Below are positions 10,256-21,600 of a stretch of 64,000 nt of DNA, piece by piece. Numbering within the stretch: position 1 is the first letter of the stretch; each line of letters begins with the position of its first letter. The stretch spans positions 21,261,002-21,325,001 of the forward strand of contig NC_045148.1 of the NCBI RefSeq assembly GCF_008831285.2. The letters are read 5' to 3'. The stretch comes from Nymphaea colorata (taxonomy: Eukaryota; Streptophyta; Magnoliopsida; Nymphaeales; Nymphaeaceae). The translations under genes and the position numbers were made by a program. The notes under the pieces are model-generated. The model was given only the letters and a program-made list of their open reading frames with translations. It ran no database searches and was not told the origin of the DNA.

Positions 10256-12760
10256 CACGAGGGAGATTCAACTGCGTGCACACGTTTGTGAAAGCAACAA
10301 AAATTAGTCTTTTAATATTTTAGAAATTGTTTATAATGGTCTGTACATTATAATCTTTTAGTATTTTTATAATTCCTTTTTTGTCCTTTAAAAGTCTTCT
10401 TTAAAACAGACTTCATGTGCAAGGAAACTTGCAACTGGAACCAGCAACCTGGCACCAACTGTTATATTTGGATGGCTGTAATTTAAATTTAATAACCTGG
10501 AAACTGACTGTACTTTCTGATAGAGACATGGAAGAGATGGATCCATTTTTGTTATTAAAAGCATTTACCTGCTTTGACTTTTATAAGAGGGTCCTTGTTA
10601 TTTTCTTTGAACCCATGAACTATGCATGAATGGTTAAGGTATAAAAACATGACTGCCGATAGAGATATCCATGATCAAGGATATTCATTCGACCATTTTT
10701 TGGGTCTTGTCTATAACAAATGCCTTTTTGGGGACATTAAGCTCGTTAGACTTGTCAAGTTGTTGCATAGATAATAGTTAATCTAGAGCTAGCTTGAACT
10801 ATTGTCAAGCCAATTAGTCATCTCCTCTTCCTGGTGTGTTTGGTAGTTTCGGATCTTATATCTAACGTTGATCTGAATTTTTTTTTTTCCTTAATGGGAC
10901 CCATAAACAAACAGTATATTTCTCACCCACAGAAAAATGAGGATTTGAGATTATTAATATATGGCCAAAACCTCAGATTTGAACTTTGATGGAAGCATAA
11001 GCCATGGCAATGACAATGAATTAAGATGCTTCGTAAATCTTTTGAAGACTTAAACCTAGAAAAAAAATATCAAAATGGGAATGAATTTATGGTGCCTTTT
11101 AATTAATTGGAGGAAGACTTCATTTTACTTCGAAACGGGAACGAAAATCGCTTTTCTTGTTTTTTGAAATTGACGGTGAAAGATATGGCAATGAGCTAAG
11201 CAAGACTTGATCTAAGACATTCAAATTTTGACAACTTTTTCCAGTCTCCTCTTACGACCTGCTCACTACTCGGTAAAAAAATTCAGACATGTTTTCTGTA
11301 ATTTTAGAGATAGAAAAAACAATGGCTTATTTATAAAAAAGGATGTTGACATCATAGGCTGTTTCTGTTTAGGATCCAATTTTTCTTGGGCATAATTCAA
11401 GAAACGAGCGTCATTTTTCTGTAAGGTTTGACATGTGATTCAATGTCACCTCTTAACAAGTGAAACTTCAAACAGTAAAGTTTTTATTTGCCTATGAAAA
11501 TTATAGTTAACTCTCTATATATATTGAAACATATTCTCGGGGGTATAGCATATCCTGCTCAGGTCCACATGCAATCTACGACCACAAAAAGGCCGTGGGA
11601 ATGGAGGGGCCTTCAAGATATCTTCTGGTGGTGGAATGTTAATCTCCTTTTCACCCGAAGTACATCAGCTTTAAGATCCTGAAATTCCAAAGTGTAAAGA
11701 ATATTTTTCAATTAAAACCAAAATGTAAACCACTAAGACCCGTCAATAGTATATTTGTGTGCACGCCCACATATGACAGTACTCTTAAATACTTCGATGG
11801 TCCAGCAATGGATGGGAGTCCTGGAATTCGTGTGCAACTCTACCTATTTTAAATGTGGTGTTCAAATAAATGAAAATGTGAACCTATCTTTTGCAGATCT
11901 GTTAAACCTTGATCAGATATATATTAAATGTGCAACTGCTTACTATAGACTGAATTTTGGTGGCGAAGCATACTTTTGTTGTTACACCATTTATTATGAC
12001 ATTTAATACTATATAAGTGTAGATAATTGTGGCTTAATCTGATGTACTATAATTTCCTGAACATTTTTAAGTATTAATATTAAAATAGTAATTTTAAGAA
12101 AAAGGTGATCGCGCGATAGAGAGAGTGTGTGCATAAGATATTCAAATGGGTGCTATAGGTATTTTATTTTGCAGCTAAAATTGGCAACTTAGTTTAAGTG
12201 GATGGCTTTAAACTGAAGAGTGAAACTTTCATAAGGCTTAAGAAGTTAAAATTAAACGCAAAGTTAAGACGGTTTTGGAAAATATTCTCAAACTACAAGG
12301 GTCGTTGCTGAGAAAGTCTCAAAGGATAAACATACCGGGTTAGCTTAATTAAATAACAATCAAAACAATAAAAATAACAACAATAATAATAATAACAATA
12401 CCATGAATAACAAGATTTAATGAAAAGAGAAAACCAAAAAAAAAAGAACAACAAAAGCAGACAAAGTAGGAGAAGAATGAACTTGAAGTGTGACCGAGCA
12501 ATAAGAATGACGAAGGATTTCACAAGTTCATGTGAAGATGACGTGGAAGTAGCATCTTATGTGATGATGTATGCTGCCATCTGACGGTGGAAATAATGCC
12601 TCACAAATGGCTGTGCGACGTCATCTGACATCTTCATCTCCCATATTTCTCGGCACCATTTTCTATTTCCTTGTGGACATTTAATTCCTCAAGCTTCTGG
12701 AGACCCATGCAGTTCATCGTTCTATTAGTCTTTGGTCGCGAGGCTGAGTTATTAGGGATG
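10256..12760. other. Intergenic sequence without recognisable gene
   Basis: Low-complexity AT-rich DNA. The small open frames here (for example 11,755-12,006) show no domain, start context or codon bias worth calling. 12,350-12,410 is an AAT/AAC-rich simple repeat. Confidence 0.5.
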
Positions 12761-13085
12761 TCAATGAATCAGATTCAGATCAAATATCAGATCATGTTTC
12801 TTTACATAAATCAGATATGAAAAACAGAGAAATTTGATATCCAAATAAAAAATCAGATCAGATTCGGTATTAAAAATTGGCATCCGATTGAATTCGGATT
12901 CAGACTCAGTATCAAATAGACACCCGATTGCATACCAGAAAAAAAAAAGATAATGGATATCTAAACCCAAATTTACAGAACCCGATCTAAATAATATATT
13001 TTATTCTACATTATTGTAAATTTATAAATCTGAATCGAAATTCGAATTCCCAACTTTAAATTAATACCATCTGAATCTGAAACCA
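12761..13085. repeat. Degenerate CAGATTCAGAT / ATTCGGATTCAG repeat
   Basis: Irregular repetition of GATTCAGAT, ATCAGATCA and CGGATTCAGA words. The same vocabulary appears at 20,690-20,760 and, more AT-rich, at 22,090-22,330. Such stretches are common in plant TE debris; I cannot name the family. Confidence 0.5.
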
Positions 13086-13376
13086 ATGCAAACTTAGTCG
13101 AGCACTTGATGAGGTTTAGGCCACCTCCAGATCCACTCCAAGTGACATTTTGTTCATTAGCCTTCTTGCTTTTATAGCTGCATTCTTTCATCAATTTCAT
13201 CAACACCCATGACACCTGGTTACGTATATGGTGCATAGCCTTTAAGAAAATGACAAGTGCCCCCCACTTGTACTAGCTCCTTAGCCCACTTTCGCATCCA
13301 TGGCAGCCTACGCACAAGCCTAGGCATATACCCAGCTTTGAACATCAACCCATGTCATCGATACTAGACTAAACAC

Positions 13377-13399
13377 ATGAGAGAGAGAGAGAGAGAGAG
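13377..13399. repeat. (GA)n microsatellite
   Basis: Uninterrupted GA dinucleotides. The surrounding 13,086-14,068 holds no gene that I can support. Confidence 0.85.
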
Positions 13400-14068
13400 C
13401 GCTTCTCAGTTACGGAAACAGGGATGGTGAGCATATGAAGAAAGGGTAAAGTGTGTTGCAGGCCTCCTCATGAGCTTGTTGTTGCCAACTCCACCATCAT
13501 CAACATCATCGTTGTCTTCTCAAAAGATTTAGTGGAGAAAGTATGACATAGCAAATGAAAGAACAGTAGGGCCTTCAACCTCTTGGGATCTGTTATGGAA
13601 AATGAAACAAATTCTTAAAGCTATGCTATATTAACTTTGTTTTTTTACACCTACTATAAAGCTGTAAAATTGAATCATGGTATTCCTTGCCATGCATGAG
13701 AAATTCTATAGAAGGTTGAAGGCATGATATTATTGTAACAGAAAATACTCTTTTACGCCTGTAAAAAAATTGATTATCTACATAAAGAGTAGAAATATGT
13801 GAAAGGAAGAAGAGCACGATACTCTGTTCCATCCATTCCCAGCATCCTTGGTTATGCCCTTTTGATTCCGTGGCAGCCCTGATTTTCTATTCTGCGTCAT
13901 CTGAAACACGCAAGATATTGCAAGGGGAGGAAAGTAGTGGTGGCAGACGAGAAGTGTTGGGCTTGTGATGATGCACAACAGGTTCATGCATTATTTTGAG
14001 GGGCCAAAAAAGACAATGGTCTATTTTTCTATAGCCCTGCCTCCTCTTTTCCCGAAAGTTCTTTATAT

Positions 14069-14982
14069 GGCTAGATTTCTTTCGCACCGGTACTAATTGT
14101 TCCAAAAAAAGGTCAAATTGGGTGCTTCAATTTCGTTGTTATTTCTGTTGGATAGTGGCCCTGAGCCCTATCCTTCATCTCGTAACTGCAAGCCAGATTA
14201 AATTGAAAAACTTATTTCCAAAATAAAAGATTTCATTAAAAGGAAATTCAAAGCTTATTTTGTTACCATTTTCGAACCTGCCAAAAATTCTCTGGCGATA
14301 ATCGCTGCTGGGATTCAGGAAATCCTAGGAGGCAGACTTTAAAGTCTCAGCTTATGTTCATCTGAAGGTTGATCATTAGATTAACCTTGCGACGCCTCAC
14401 AAAGTGATGTAGTTAGCTATAAAAATACTGTTCTTGCTTAAACGAGCCTTGAGTCTATCCATTTTATACCTGTCACAGGATACTTTGCTCAAGGTTCAGT
14501 GTTGAGCACAAGCTTGGTCTTGGTTTGTTGAGTGGAGTTTGAACTGACCCTTTAAAGCACAATAGCTCGAGCAGGACAGGACATGAGCAGAGTTGGGCTC
14601 TAACCCACTTGTGTATAAACCACAACTATAATATATGCTATTGGCAATGACTTTTACCATAGCGAATAGTCATAATGCAGTTGCCAATGAACTTATTGGC
14701 AAGTACTCTTGCCCTAGCGAACAGCTAAGGTTGCCCTTGCCCTTTACAGCACGGGGAAAAGTCTTTTGTTAGGCCCAAGGTTATTGTCAATAACATCATT
14801 GGTAAGAACTCGTTGAGTTATTGACAATGGTAGAAGTCGTTGCTAGAAGTTCTTACAGTAGTGATTCCTCTACTGCTATAGGTCTCCTTCTTTTTCTTTT
14901 GAAAACAAAACAAAATGCTACTTCTATAGCAGGTAAGCCAGTTCTTTCTAATTTGAAAGTGCGATGGCTTCACAAAGATAAT
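14069..14982 (-). repeat. Outer part of left arm of the large inverted repeat (LINE 3' flank)
   Basis: Matches 28,661-29,580 in inverted orientation over its whole length, with small indels; sampled stretches look about 90 percent or more alike by eye. It lies beyond the 3' end of the LINE and contains subterminal-type words (TTGCCAATGA, CTATTCGC, GCCAATAA) and a TAGTG end at 14,859-14,863 preceded by AAGTTCTTACAG, reminiscent of a CACTA transposon terminus. No protein frame is evident. Shared possession of this flank by both arms is the main reason for calling a duplication and not two separate LINE insertions. Confidence 0.8.
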
Positions 14983-15461
14983 CTAGATCGATACCAACAA
15001 ACATAAACATAGACTACTGAAGCAAATAGAGAGAGAGCCGATAAAATGAAAATTCATAGCAAAATTTGGGGACAACAATTCCCCTAAGTACAAGAATAAA
15101 CCGCAAAAACATAAATAAAAGATGAATATACAAGACAATCGCACAGTAAAACAAAAATAAAAAAAAGATGGTGTAGCACAGTCACCCAGCCGCAGACAGA
15201 GGATGGCGCCATAGCTGAATAGCAAAATGGACATCCCCCTGCACCATACGAGCCACAGCATCTGGCAATGAGAAGGTGTCCCTGAAGACCCTGTTGTTGC
15301 GCTCCTCCCAAATGTGCCACCAAGAAGAAATGAGTCACAACCTCTAGACTCGCCCCCAGGAAGCAGACAGGTGGGGGGAAGGAGAAAAGATGAAAAGAAG
15401 GCGAATGGAGGGTGGGTCTGGAAGGCTACTAACATGGGAAGGCCATGCAGATGCAAAAACA

Positions 15462-16073
15462 CTAACAAAGAAAGGGCAAGTAGTACAAAAGGTGGACCCA
15501 AGACTCAACTGTGGTGAGACAGAGTGGACACTGGTTAGCTAAACTGATGCCAAGGCGATGTAAGTCGTCAAAAGTGTTGATGTGGCCAGCAAGAAGAAGC
15601 CAGACAAAAGTAGTGGCACGAGGAGAAGGTCCTGGGGACCAAAGGGACAAGGGGTGAGAGCAACGCAACAAAAGAACCAAAAGAGGCCAGGTAGCAAGAA
15701 GAAAAAATGAATTCCTAGAAAGGTGAAAGAGGCCAAGATGGGGGTGCAACAGAAAGGAGGTCAGCAAAGCGAAGGAATAGGGGAAGGGCAAAAACCAGGT
15801 CGCACCAAAAGTGGGAGGGAGAGGTGTGGGAGATGAAACCATTCCAAACACTAAGGGAAGAGAGGTCAAATTTGGAATAAATGAATAGGGTGATTGGAGA
15901 ACGCTCAGTTGTGAGAGGCCACCATCAAGAACACAGGAAGGACTCACAAGCCGGACTAAGGTTGGTAACCCCAACACCCCCAAGAAGACGCGGAAGGGCA
16001 ACCATATTCTAACGTGCAAGCCAATTTGAAGGTCGATCACCATCCCAGATAAATCTACGAATAATCCTATCAA
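15462..16073 (-). pseudogene. LINE A C-terminal region with zf-RVT finger
   Basis: A 203-codon open stretch in which two frames are spliced by indels. The last third (FVWLLLAGHINTFDDLHRLG, then ANQCPLCLTTVESWVHL) is the zf-RVT segment that closes ORF2 in plant LINEs. The first two thirds are out of frame relative to the family. Confidence 0.65.
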
Positions 16074-16429
16074 ACCTTCTCAGAACAGCCACAGGAGGTC
16101 AAAAGACCGCCAGTGCATGGAGGGGGACCGACGAAAGACAATGTTTAGTAAGAGTAATATGACCAGGTAGATAAAACAGCTTTTTCTATCAACACTAAAA
16201 GTGATTCACAAGCTTCTGCTCCACTAAACTCCAAAAAGAGGGAGTAGGAGGCGCCAGCATAGTCTGAATACCTAAGTAGTCCATGTGTAAGCCATCAACC
16301 TTACACCCAAAGCAAGCTTTCGCAAGAAGCACCGTGGCTTTATCCACGTGAATGAGAGAAAGGTGGTCTTTAGAGGAATTAATAGAAAGACCCGAGATGA
16401 GCTCAAAAACCTGAAGGATGAGCTAAGTT

Positions 16430-17330
16430 CTCACAATCTATTGGCAAAAAGCAGTGCCAAACATGAGAAAGTTGTCAGCATATTGAAGGGTGGAGAAGGC
16501 CTGTAAGTGGGGGAGTGAATGTGGCGTGAGGAAGCCAACGACCGCAGCATGATGAAATAACGTAGAAAAGCACTCGGCAACTAAGTTGGAAAGAAAAGGC
16601 GACAATGGGCAACCCTGACAGAGGCTGTGATCGAGACAGAAGAAATCGCCACACATCCCATTGAAGGAGATTGCAAGTTGGGCCCAGTGACAAGCGAAAG
16701 GATCCACTGCAAAGATGATGGACCAGAAGCAAGGCGGGTGAGCAGGTCTGAAAGGAACTCTCAACTAACGGAATCAAAGGCCTTAGAGATGTCCAACTTA
16801 AGCAAGAAGGAAGGAAGACGTAGACAGTATAAAGAGTGAGCAACTTCATTGGCCAGGACAATCGCATCCTGCAAACGTCGACCCTTGATGAATGCAACAT
16901 GGAAGGGGTTAATGATAGAAAACATAATAGGCGCAAGCTACAAAGAAAGCAATTTAGCAATAATCTTGTAAGGTGTGCCTAAGATGGAGATCGGGCGAAA
17001 GTGGCTGATGTCTTTAGGCACCAAGACGCAGGTGGCGCGATTAAATTTCTTATGAAAAATGGAGTTGGAGGCAAATTCATCACAAAACGTAAACACATCA
17101 GCACTACAAGCCTCCCAAAAGGTGCGAAAAAATTCAACAGGGAAACCTTCAATGCCAGGCACCTTACCAGAGCTGAGGGCCCAGAAAGCATTCTTGATTT
17201 CTTGGTGTAGGAAGGGCCGCTCAAGAGAGATCGCACAGGAGACGGAGAAGGATGAGAGGTGAAATTATGGAAGCAAGGCATGAATGCAAAGATGCTTAGA
17301 ATAGAAATCACGAAAATGGGAGGTCAAAGC
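16430..17330 (-). pseudogene. LINE A reverse transcriptase domain, broken
   Basis: The blocks IEGFPVEFF, FNRATCVLVPK and FRPISILGTPYKIIAKLLSL (RT motifs 0-2) lie at 16,938-17,162. A stop after AKLLSL breaks the frame. The motif C tetrad reads YADN where active enzymes have YADD. Several frameshifts separate the blocks. Confidence 0.75.
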
Positions 17331-17899
17331 CGGGAGAATGTCATCACTAAGAAAAACCCTATGCCCAATAACCATGGACTGGACAACATTTGACGGTTCA
17401 AGGTGCGGCCAAGTGGAACAATCTAGAAGTTTGGTCTCCATATGAAAGCCAACTCAGCCTAGAACGCTGCTGCCAGTGGATGGACTCCCTAATCCACCAC
17501 TCCTGAGCCAAACACTTGAGACAAAGGAGGCGGGAAGACTGATTCATAGAAATATTATCAAAAGACTCGAGGGACAAAATCTCCTCATCCCAACCGGTCA
17601 CCTCAGAAAACTTGCCACTACAGAAAATGTGCTTCCAGGCAAAAACCTCCCTCCAGATGGAGTGCAACTTCCGCGAGAGCCTGAAAGCATCCCACCTACC
17701 ATTGATGGTACGAGCCCACCATTTAGGGATGGCAACAACAAAGGACTCACTTCGTTGCCACCAAAGCTCAAAACGAAACCTGGCACGCCTAGTACCGGCC
17801 CTACCCCGAATAAGGGAAAGGAGCAGCGGAGCATGATCAAACAAGTGTCCCGGCCCAAGAACCAAAGAGGATGAAAGAAAAGGAGAGAACAACTAAGGC

Positions 17900-18480
17900 A
17901 AGAGGAAGACCCGGTCCAACCTATGGAGAATTAGAGGATTCCTATTGTTGACCAAGTAAACTTGCCATTACTCAGAGACACGTCAAAAAGACCGAACTCA
18001 TGAACGAAGGAGTGAAAAGCCGACATAGATGGACTAGAAGGGACAGGAGATCAAGAGTCATCAGGGCTAAGCAAACAATTGAAGTCTCCTGCCAAAAGCC
18101 AAGGCGAGGAAACAAGCTGACGAGCATGATGTAGCTCATCCCATAGTTGGTCACGCAAGGCCTCAACGCAAGGGCCATAGACCGTAGTAACTAAGACCGG
18201 GCCAATGAGCCAAATACCATTGAGAATGACCGAGATAGAGTAATAACTGACATGCACCACTTCCCTCGTAAGAGGAGACTAGGCCAGCAGGATGCCCCTA
18301 GGGGCACCATTAGCCAGAAGAAACCCAAAGGATAGTTGACGCAACAAAGTACAAACACAGGCGTGAGAAATCACAGACAATTTGGTGTCAACCACGATAA
18401 GCAAGGAAGGTCCATGCTGACGCACCCAAGAAGAGAGATACCTACGCCGATAACGGGCTCCCAAGCCCTGCATGTTCTAA
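17900..18480 (-). pseudogene. LINE A endonuclease domain (exo/endo-phosphatase fold), broken
   Basis: Minus-strand frames 18,279-18,473 and 18,051-18,260 hold the catalytic landmarks of an L1-type apurinic endonuclease: the RGLGARYRRRYL start, VVDTKLS, the TTVYGP block and AGDFN. The TAG before NMRGLG and the TAG after RGILLA fall at places where a tryptophan is usual in plant LINEs, and both are also present in copy B. Target nicking would need an intact version, so this copy is inactive. Confidence 0.75.
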
Positions 18481-20003
18481 AACACAACCCTCATGAAGAA
18501 ACCATGTGAAGGGGCGTACGTCTAGCCACTCTAGCAGTACCGAGAGGGAGGATGGAGGCCGCAACTGAGTAAGGTTGGAGTGGGAGGCCGGTGCAATAGC
18601 AGCAACAAATGAAGAATGAAGCAAATCAAGCTACTCCTGAGAAGCGTGACCTTAAGAGAGGCAAGCACATTCGGAAGGGAGATGGCTAGCTCTGCATCTA
18701 ACAAGGGAGAAACAGGTGGCAACCTATCGGGCAAGAGCAGGCAAACAGAAGATCCGGTGGTGGGACCAAGCAACCGAGTAGAAGACGGAGGGGTAGCAAT
18801 GGATGCAGAATCAATACGCAGGGTGGGGGAAATAGCATCAACACAAGAGAGGTGGGGCATGGCAGGGCTAATAGGGGAAAGGGGCAAGTAGGTGGGGTTG
18901 CAAGAACACTGCAACAGAGTGCGGGGAGTAGTACACACAGGGAAGGCAAGCTGTGGACAATGCAACTGTCAATGGAAACAGAAGAAAAGCGGGCAGGTGG
19001 GTCGACTGTGATGGTGCAAAGGACCAGATGATGCCACGATCAGATAGAGCAACAAGCAGCACCTCGGGGGGGCACGGCGGAGAGCAGGCAGGGCATGACC
19101 GACTAGGCAAGTCCACCTCCAGCGGTGAGGGAAGCAAAGGAGGGAGCTGAGGTGGCGAGAGCTCGAAAAGCGAAGAAAATTGGTGCAGCAGACCACCTGG
19201 GCTGAAGACCCACGGGACCGCTATCAAGAAAGGCAGACCCCGTGTGCCAAAACAAGTAGGCCCAGGCCAAGGAAGTCTGATAGAGTCAAAGAAGATAGAG
19301 CTAGCATCCGAAGCAGGTGACTGAGAAGCAGCTGGTAGAGGAACCAAGACCTAGAAGGTGGAAGTGACGGCCACAAAGCCATGCAGTCGACCAAAAAGTG
19401 CCCTGTCATTTTGACTAGCAGGAAAACGACATCAAGAACACGTGGCAGCCCGGCGGCCATTCAACGTATTACACCTCTGACACCACCAATGGCCCCATCA
19501 GACGAGGATAGAAGCGACAGACCAAGGAAGGTGACGTAGCCTGGAAATTAGGAGGCGTTAATTAGTAACGCTGTGACAAATACAATAATCACTCCTAAGT
19601 TCCTTACTCCTCCCTTTCAATGAATTGGAGGAAAGAGTAAATTCAATATTTCCATAACAAAAAGTAAAGATGTAGAAAGCAAGGCCTCAAGGACGGTAAA
19701 TGGCTGGTCGGGGTGGATTTATGTGTCAACAGTGCGGCATAGCTTCGATTTTCATGAGTATTATTTTGCTGGCCCGCTAAAAATGAGGATGCTCCGTCGA
19801 GCTGAAGGCAAACCACTGCTCACCCAAGCGCGGATGAAGCCTAGGAAGAAGGGAAATAAGAGGACCTACATGCCTCGTTTTCGGGCAAGAGGGTTGTTAA
19901 CCTCTTGCCTACCCTAAAAGATGTAGAAAGCCAAGGGGAGACGCTAAACTAGTTCAGAAAGAAACAATCTCCAAAAATTTATGAAAGTGACTATGTCTCA
20001 CCT

Positions 20004-20095
20004 TTTAACTATAAAACGGACAGACTCAAGCTCGTTTAAGCAAGCACAATATTTTTATAGCTGACTACATCATTTTGGCTGGCAACTGAATGCTT
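20004..20095 (+). repeat. Third, partial copy of the inverted-repeat flank
   Basis: Resembles 29,175-29,262 (same strand) and 14,395-14,470 (opposite strand) through AGACTCAAGCTCGTTTAAGC and TTTTTATAGCTGACTACATCA. The flank is therefore itself a dispersed repeat, and not unique host DNA. Confidence 0.7.
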
Positions 20096-20612
20096 TGGCG
20101 CTTTTTTTTTCTTTTTTTTTTTAAGCAACACCACCGCCATGGCACTTTTACAAACAAAAAACAACAATTTATTATTCTGTTAGATAATTTAGTTTTTTTG
20201 TTTTACGTGATTTAGTCGATACGCTTATGCACAAAATCAACCCAAATGAAAAGGAAAAAGAAAAGATTGGGAATGATGGAATGAATAACCAGATTAAGCA
20301 TTTATAGCTGAAGAAGGAAAAAATCAATGACATGTGAAAAAAAGAAAAAGAAAAATAGGCAAGAGAAGAAATCAGGGCCTGGAAGCCCCGATGGCTCAGG
20401 ATAGCAAAGAATCAAAATTTTCGATTACTTTTCTGATGAAATCTGTAACTGAATATATAAGCCGTGCTCCCTCCATTTAATGACCCTTTGCCTAGTTGTT
20501 TTTAGCACCCGACTGTCCAAAATTGGCCTACCGCCTGAAGATCTGGAAGACGAAAAGAGGAAAAGAAAGAGACACGGAGACTGTTCCCGCTGGAAACCTG
20601 TTCAGGAAATAA

Positions 20613-20637
20613 AATATATATATATATATATATATAT
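20613..20637. repeat. (TA)n microsatellite
   Basis: Uninterrupted TA dinucleotides; it generates the KYIYIYIY stretch of the overlapping open frame, which is therefore not evidence of a gene. Confidence 0.9.
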
Positions 20638-21389
20638 GCAAGGATGTCATCCGATAGGATTTGAATCCAACATACACTTTTTGTTTTGGAGATTCATATA
20701 TCCGGATTCATATATTCAGATTTGAATATATCTGGATTCAGATTCAGATTATCGCTGTCTGTTGCTGCAAGCATGCGCCTAACCTACGCAAATAAGTCGG
20801 ATAAATTTAAGAGACAAAAAGGGGATTTTGCAAAGGGGTGCTTTTCCATGTCAAATGAAAATGATGTTTTGCCATCGTTAATCAGTTTATCAATGAAAAC
20901 GATGCTGTATTTAGATCGATCAGTAGCATTTTGCTGCCTTTTGCCATTGAGTAGATGAGTCATTTAGTAAAAAGTGGTTGTGAAACAAAAGAACTGAATG
21001 CACAATCTGTATTTAGAGGTGAAGGACACTATCTTGTTTTTGTCATGATCAATGGCAAGGAGGCAGAAGGTTTATGGAAATGGTCGTATAGGATTTGTTT
21101 TCAGTCGCATCAAACACCTAAGGAAGTAGTAGTTGTGTTTTATTTGTGTACCCTGCATCAAACACGACATGAAATTGGAGTAGGTAGAAAAAAGATTCCC
21201 TTCCACTGTATTCCAAAAGCCTTTGTTCAGTGGTCAACGCAGCGAATTTTGTATTATCCAACGTTGACGTTTGGAATATTAATACTCAAATAGTTTGCTG
21301 TACCCAGCATTAATAAACATGCTGGGGGGGGTGCTTCTATTAGCGTTATTAGACCTGCCGCCAATGAAGAACACTTTGAAGCATGAACT

Positions 21390-21600
21390 TCTAGATGACA
21401 TATATGCAGAAGGAAAGAAACAGGGGTGGCTAGTGTGATATAGCTCACATCTTTGATGGTATGCTTCATGCAAATTACCTCATATGTCCGCATTGCTGTT
21501 TCTACCTATATATATATTATGGCCCAAGTGAAAGGTAGGCGGTCATGAGTATGTGTCAATCCCTTCGTCCTGAACCTTCGAGGCAAAGGAGGGAAGAAGT
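21390..21600 (-). repeat. Dispersed repeat, inverted partner of 9473-9660
   Basis: The reverse complement carries the same CATATGAGGTAATTTGCATG block and the GGTTCAGGACGAAGGGATTGA block as 9473-9660. Nothing Copia-like follows here. Confidence 0.7.

Larger units (their letters stand above)
14983..19546 (-). mobile_element. LINE copy A (L1-type), 5'-truncated, dead; left arm of inverted repeat
   Basis: Inverted counterpart of 23,936-28,660. Reading on the minus strand: endonuclease blocks at 17,900-18,480 (NMRGLG-like start near 18,470, GDFN at 18,078-18,089), a linker at 17,398-17,892 (RFELWW), RT at 16,430-17,330 (motif A LDISKAFDSV-type context, motif C YADN at 16,471-16,482), and the zf-RVT finger at 15,500-15,640 (ANQCPLC...). 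The reading frame shifts repeatedly and is cut by stops, several of them at the same codons as in copy B. Relative to copy B it lacks about 185 bp of the 5' region (counterpart of 24,480-24,665) and everything upstream of 23,936. Confidence 0.85.

Noticed and set aside
14983-19460. Plus-strand open frames across LINE A (for example 15,314-15,517, 17,476-17,874, 18,616-18,891) and the matching minus-strand frames in LINE B
   Set aside because: They are antisense shadows of CT-rich LINE DNA; the RT, endonuclease and finger motifs lie on the other strand.
20955-21293. 112-codon frame as a host gene
   Set aside because: No domain, signal peptide or splice context; it lies between repeat fragments and ends in a repeat border.
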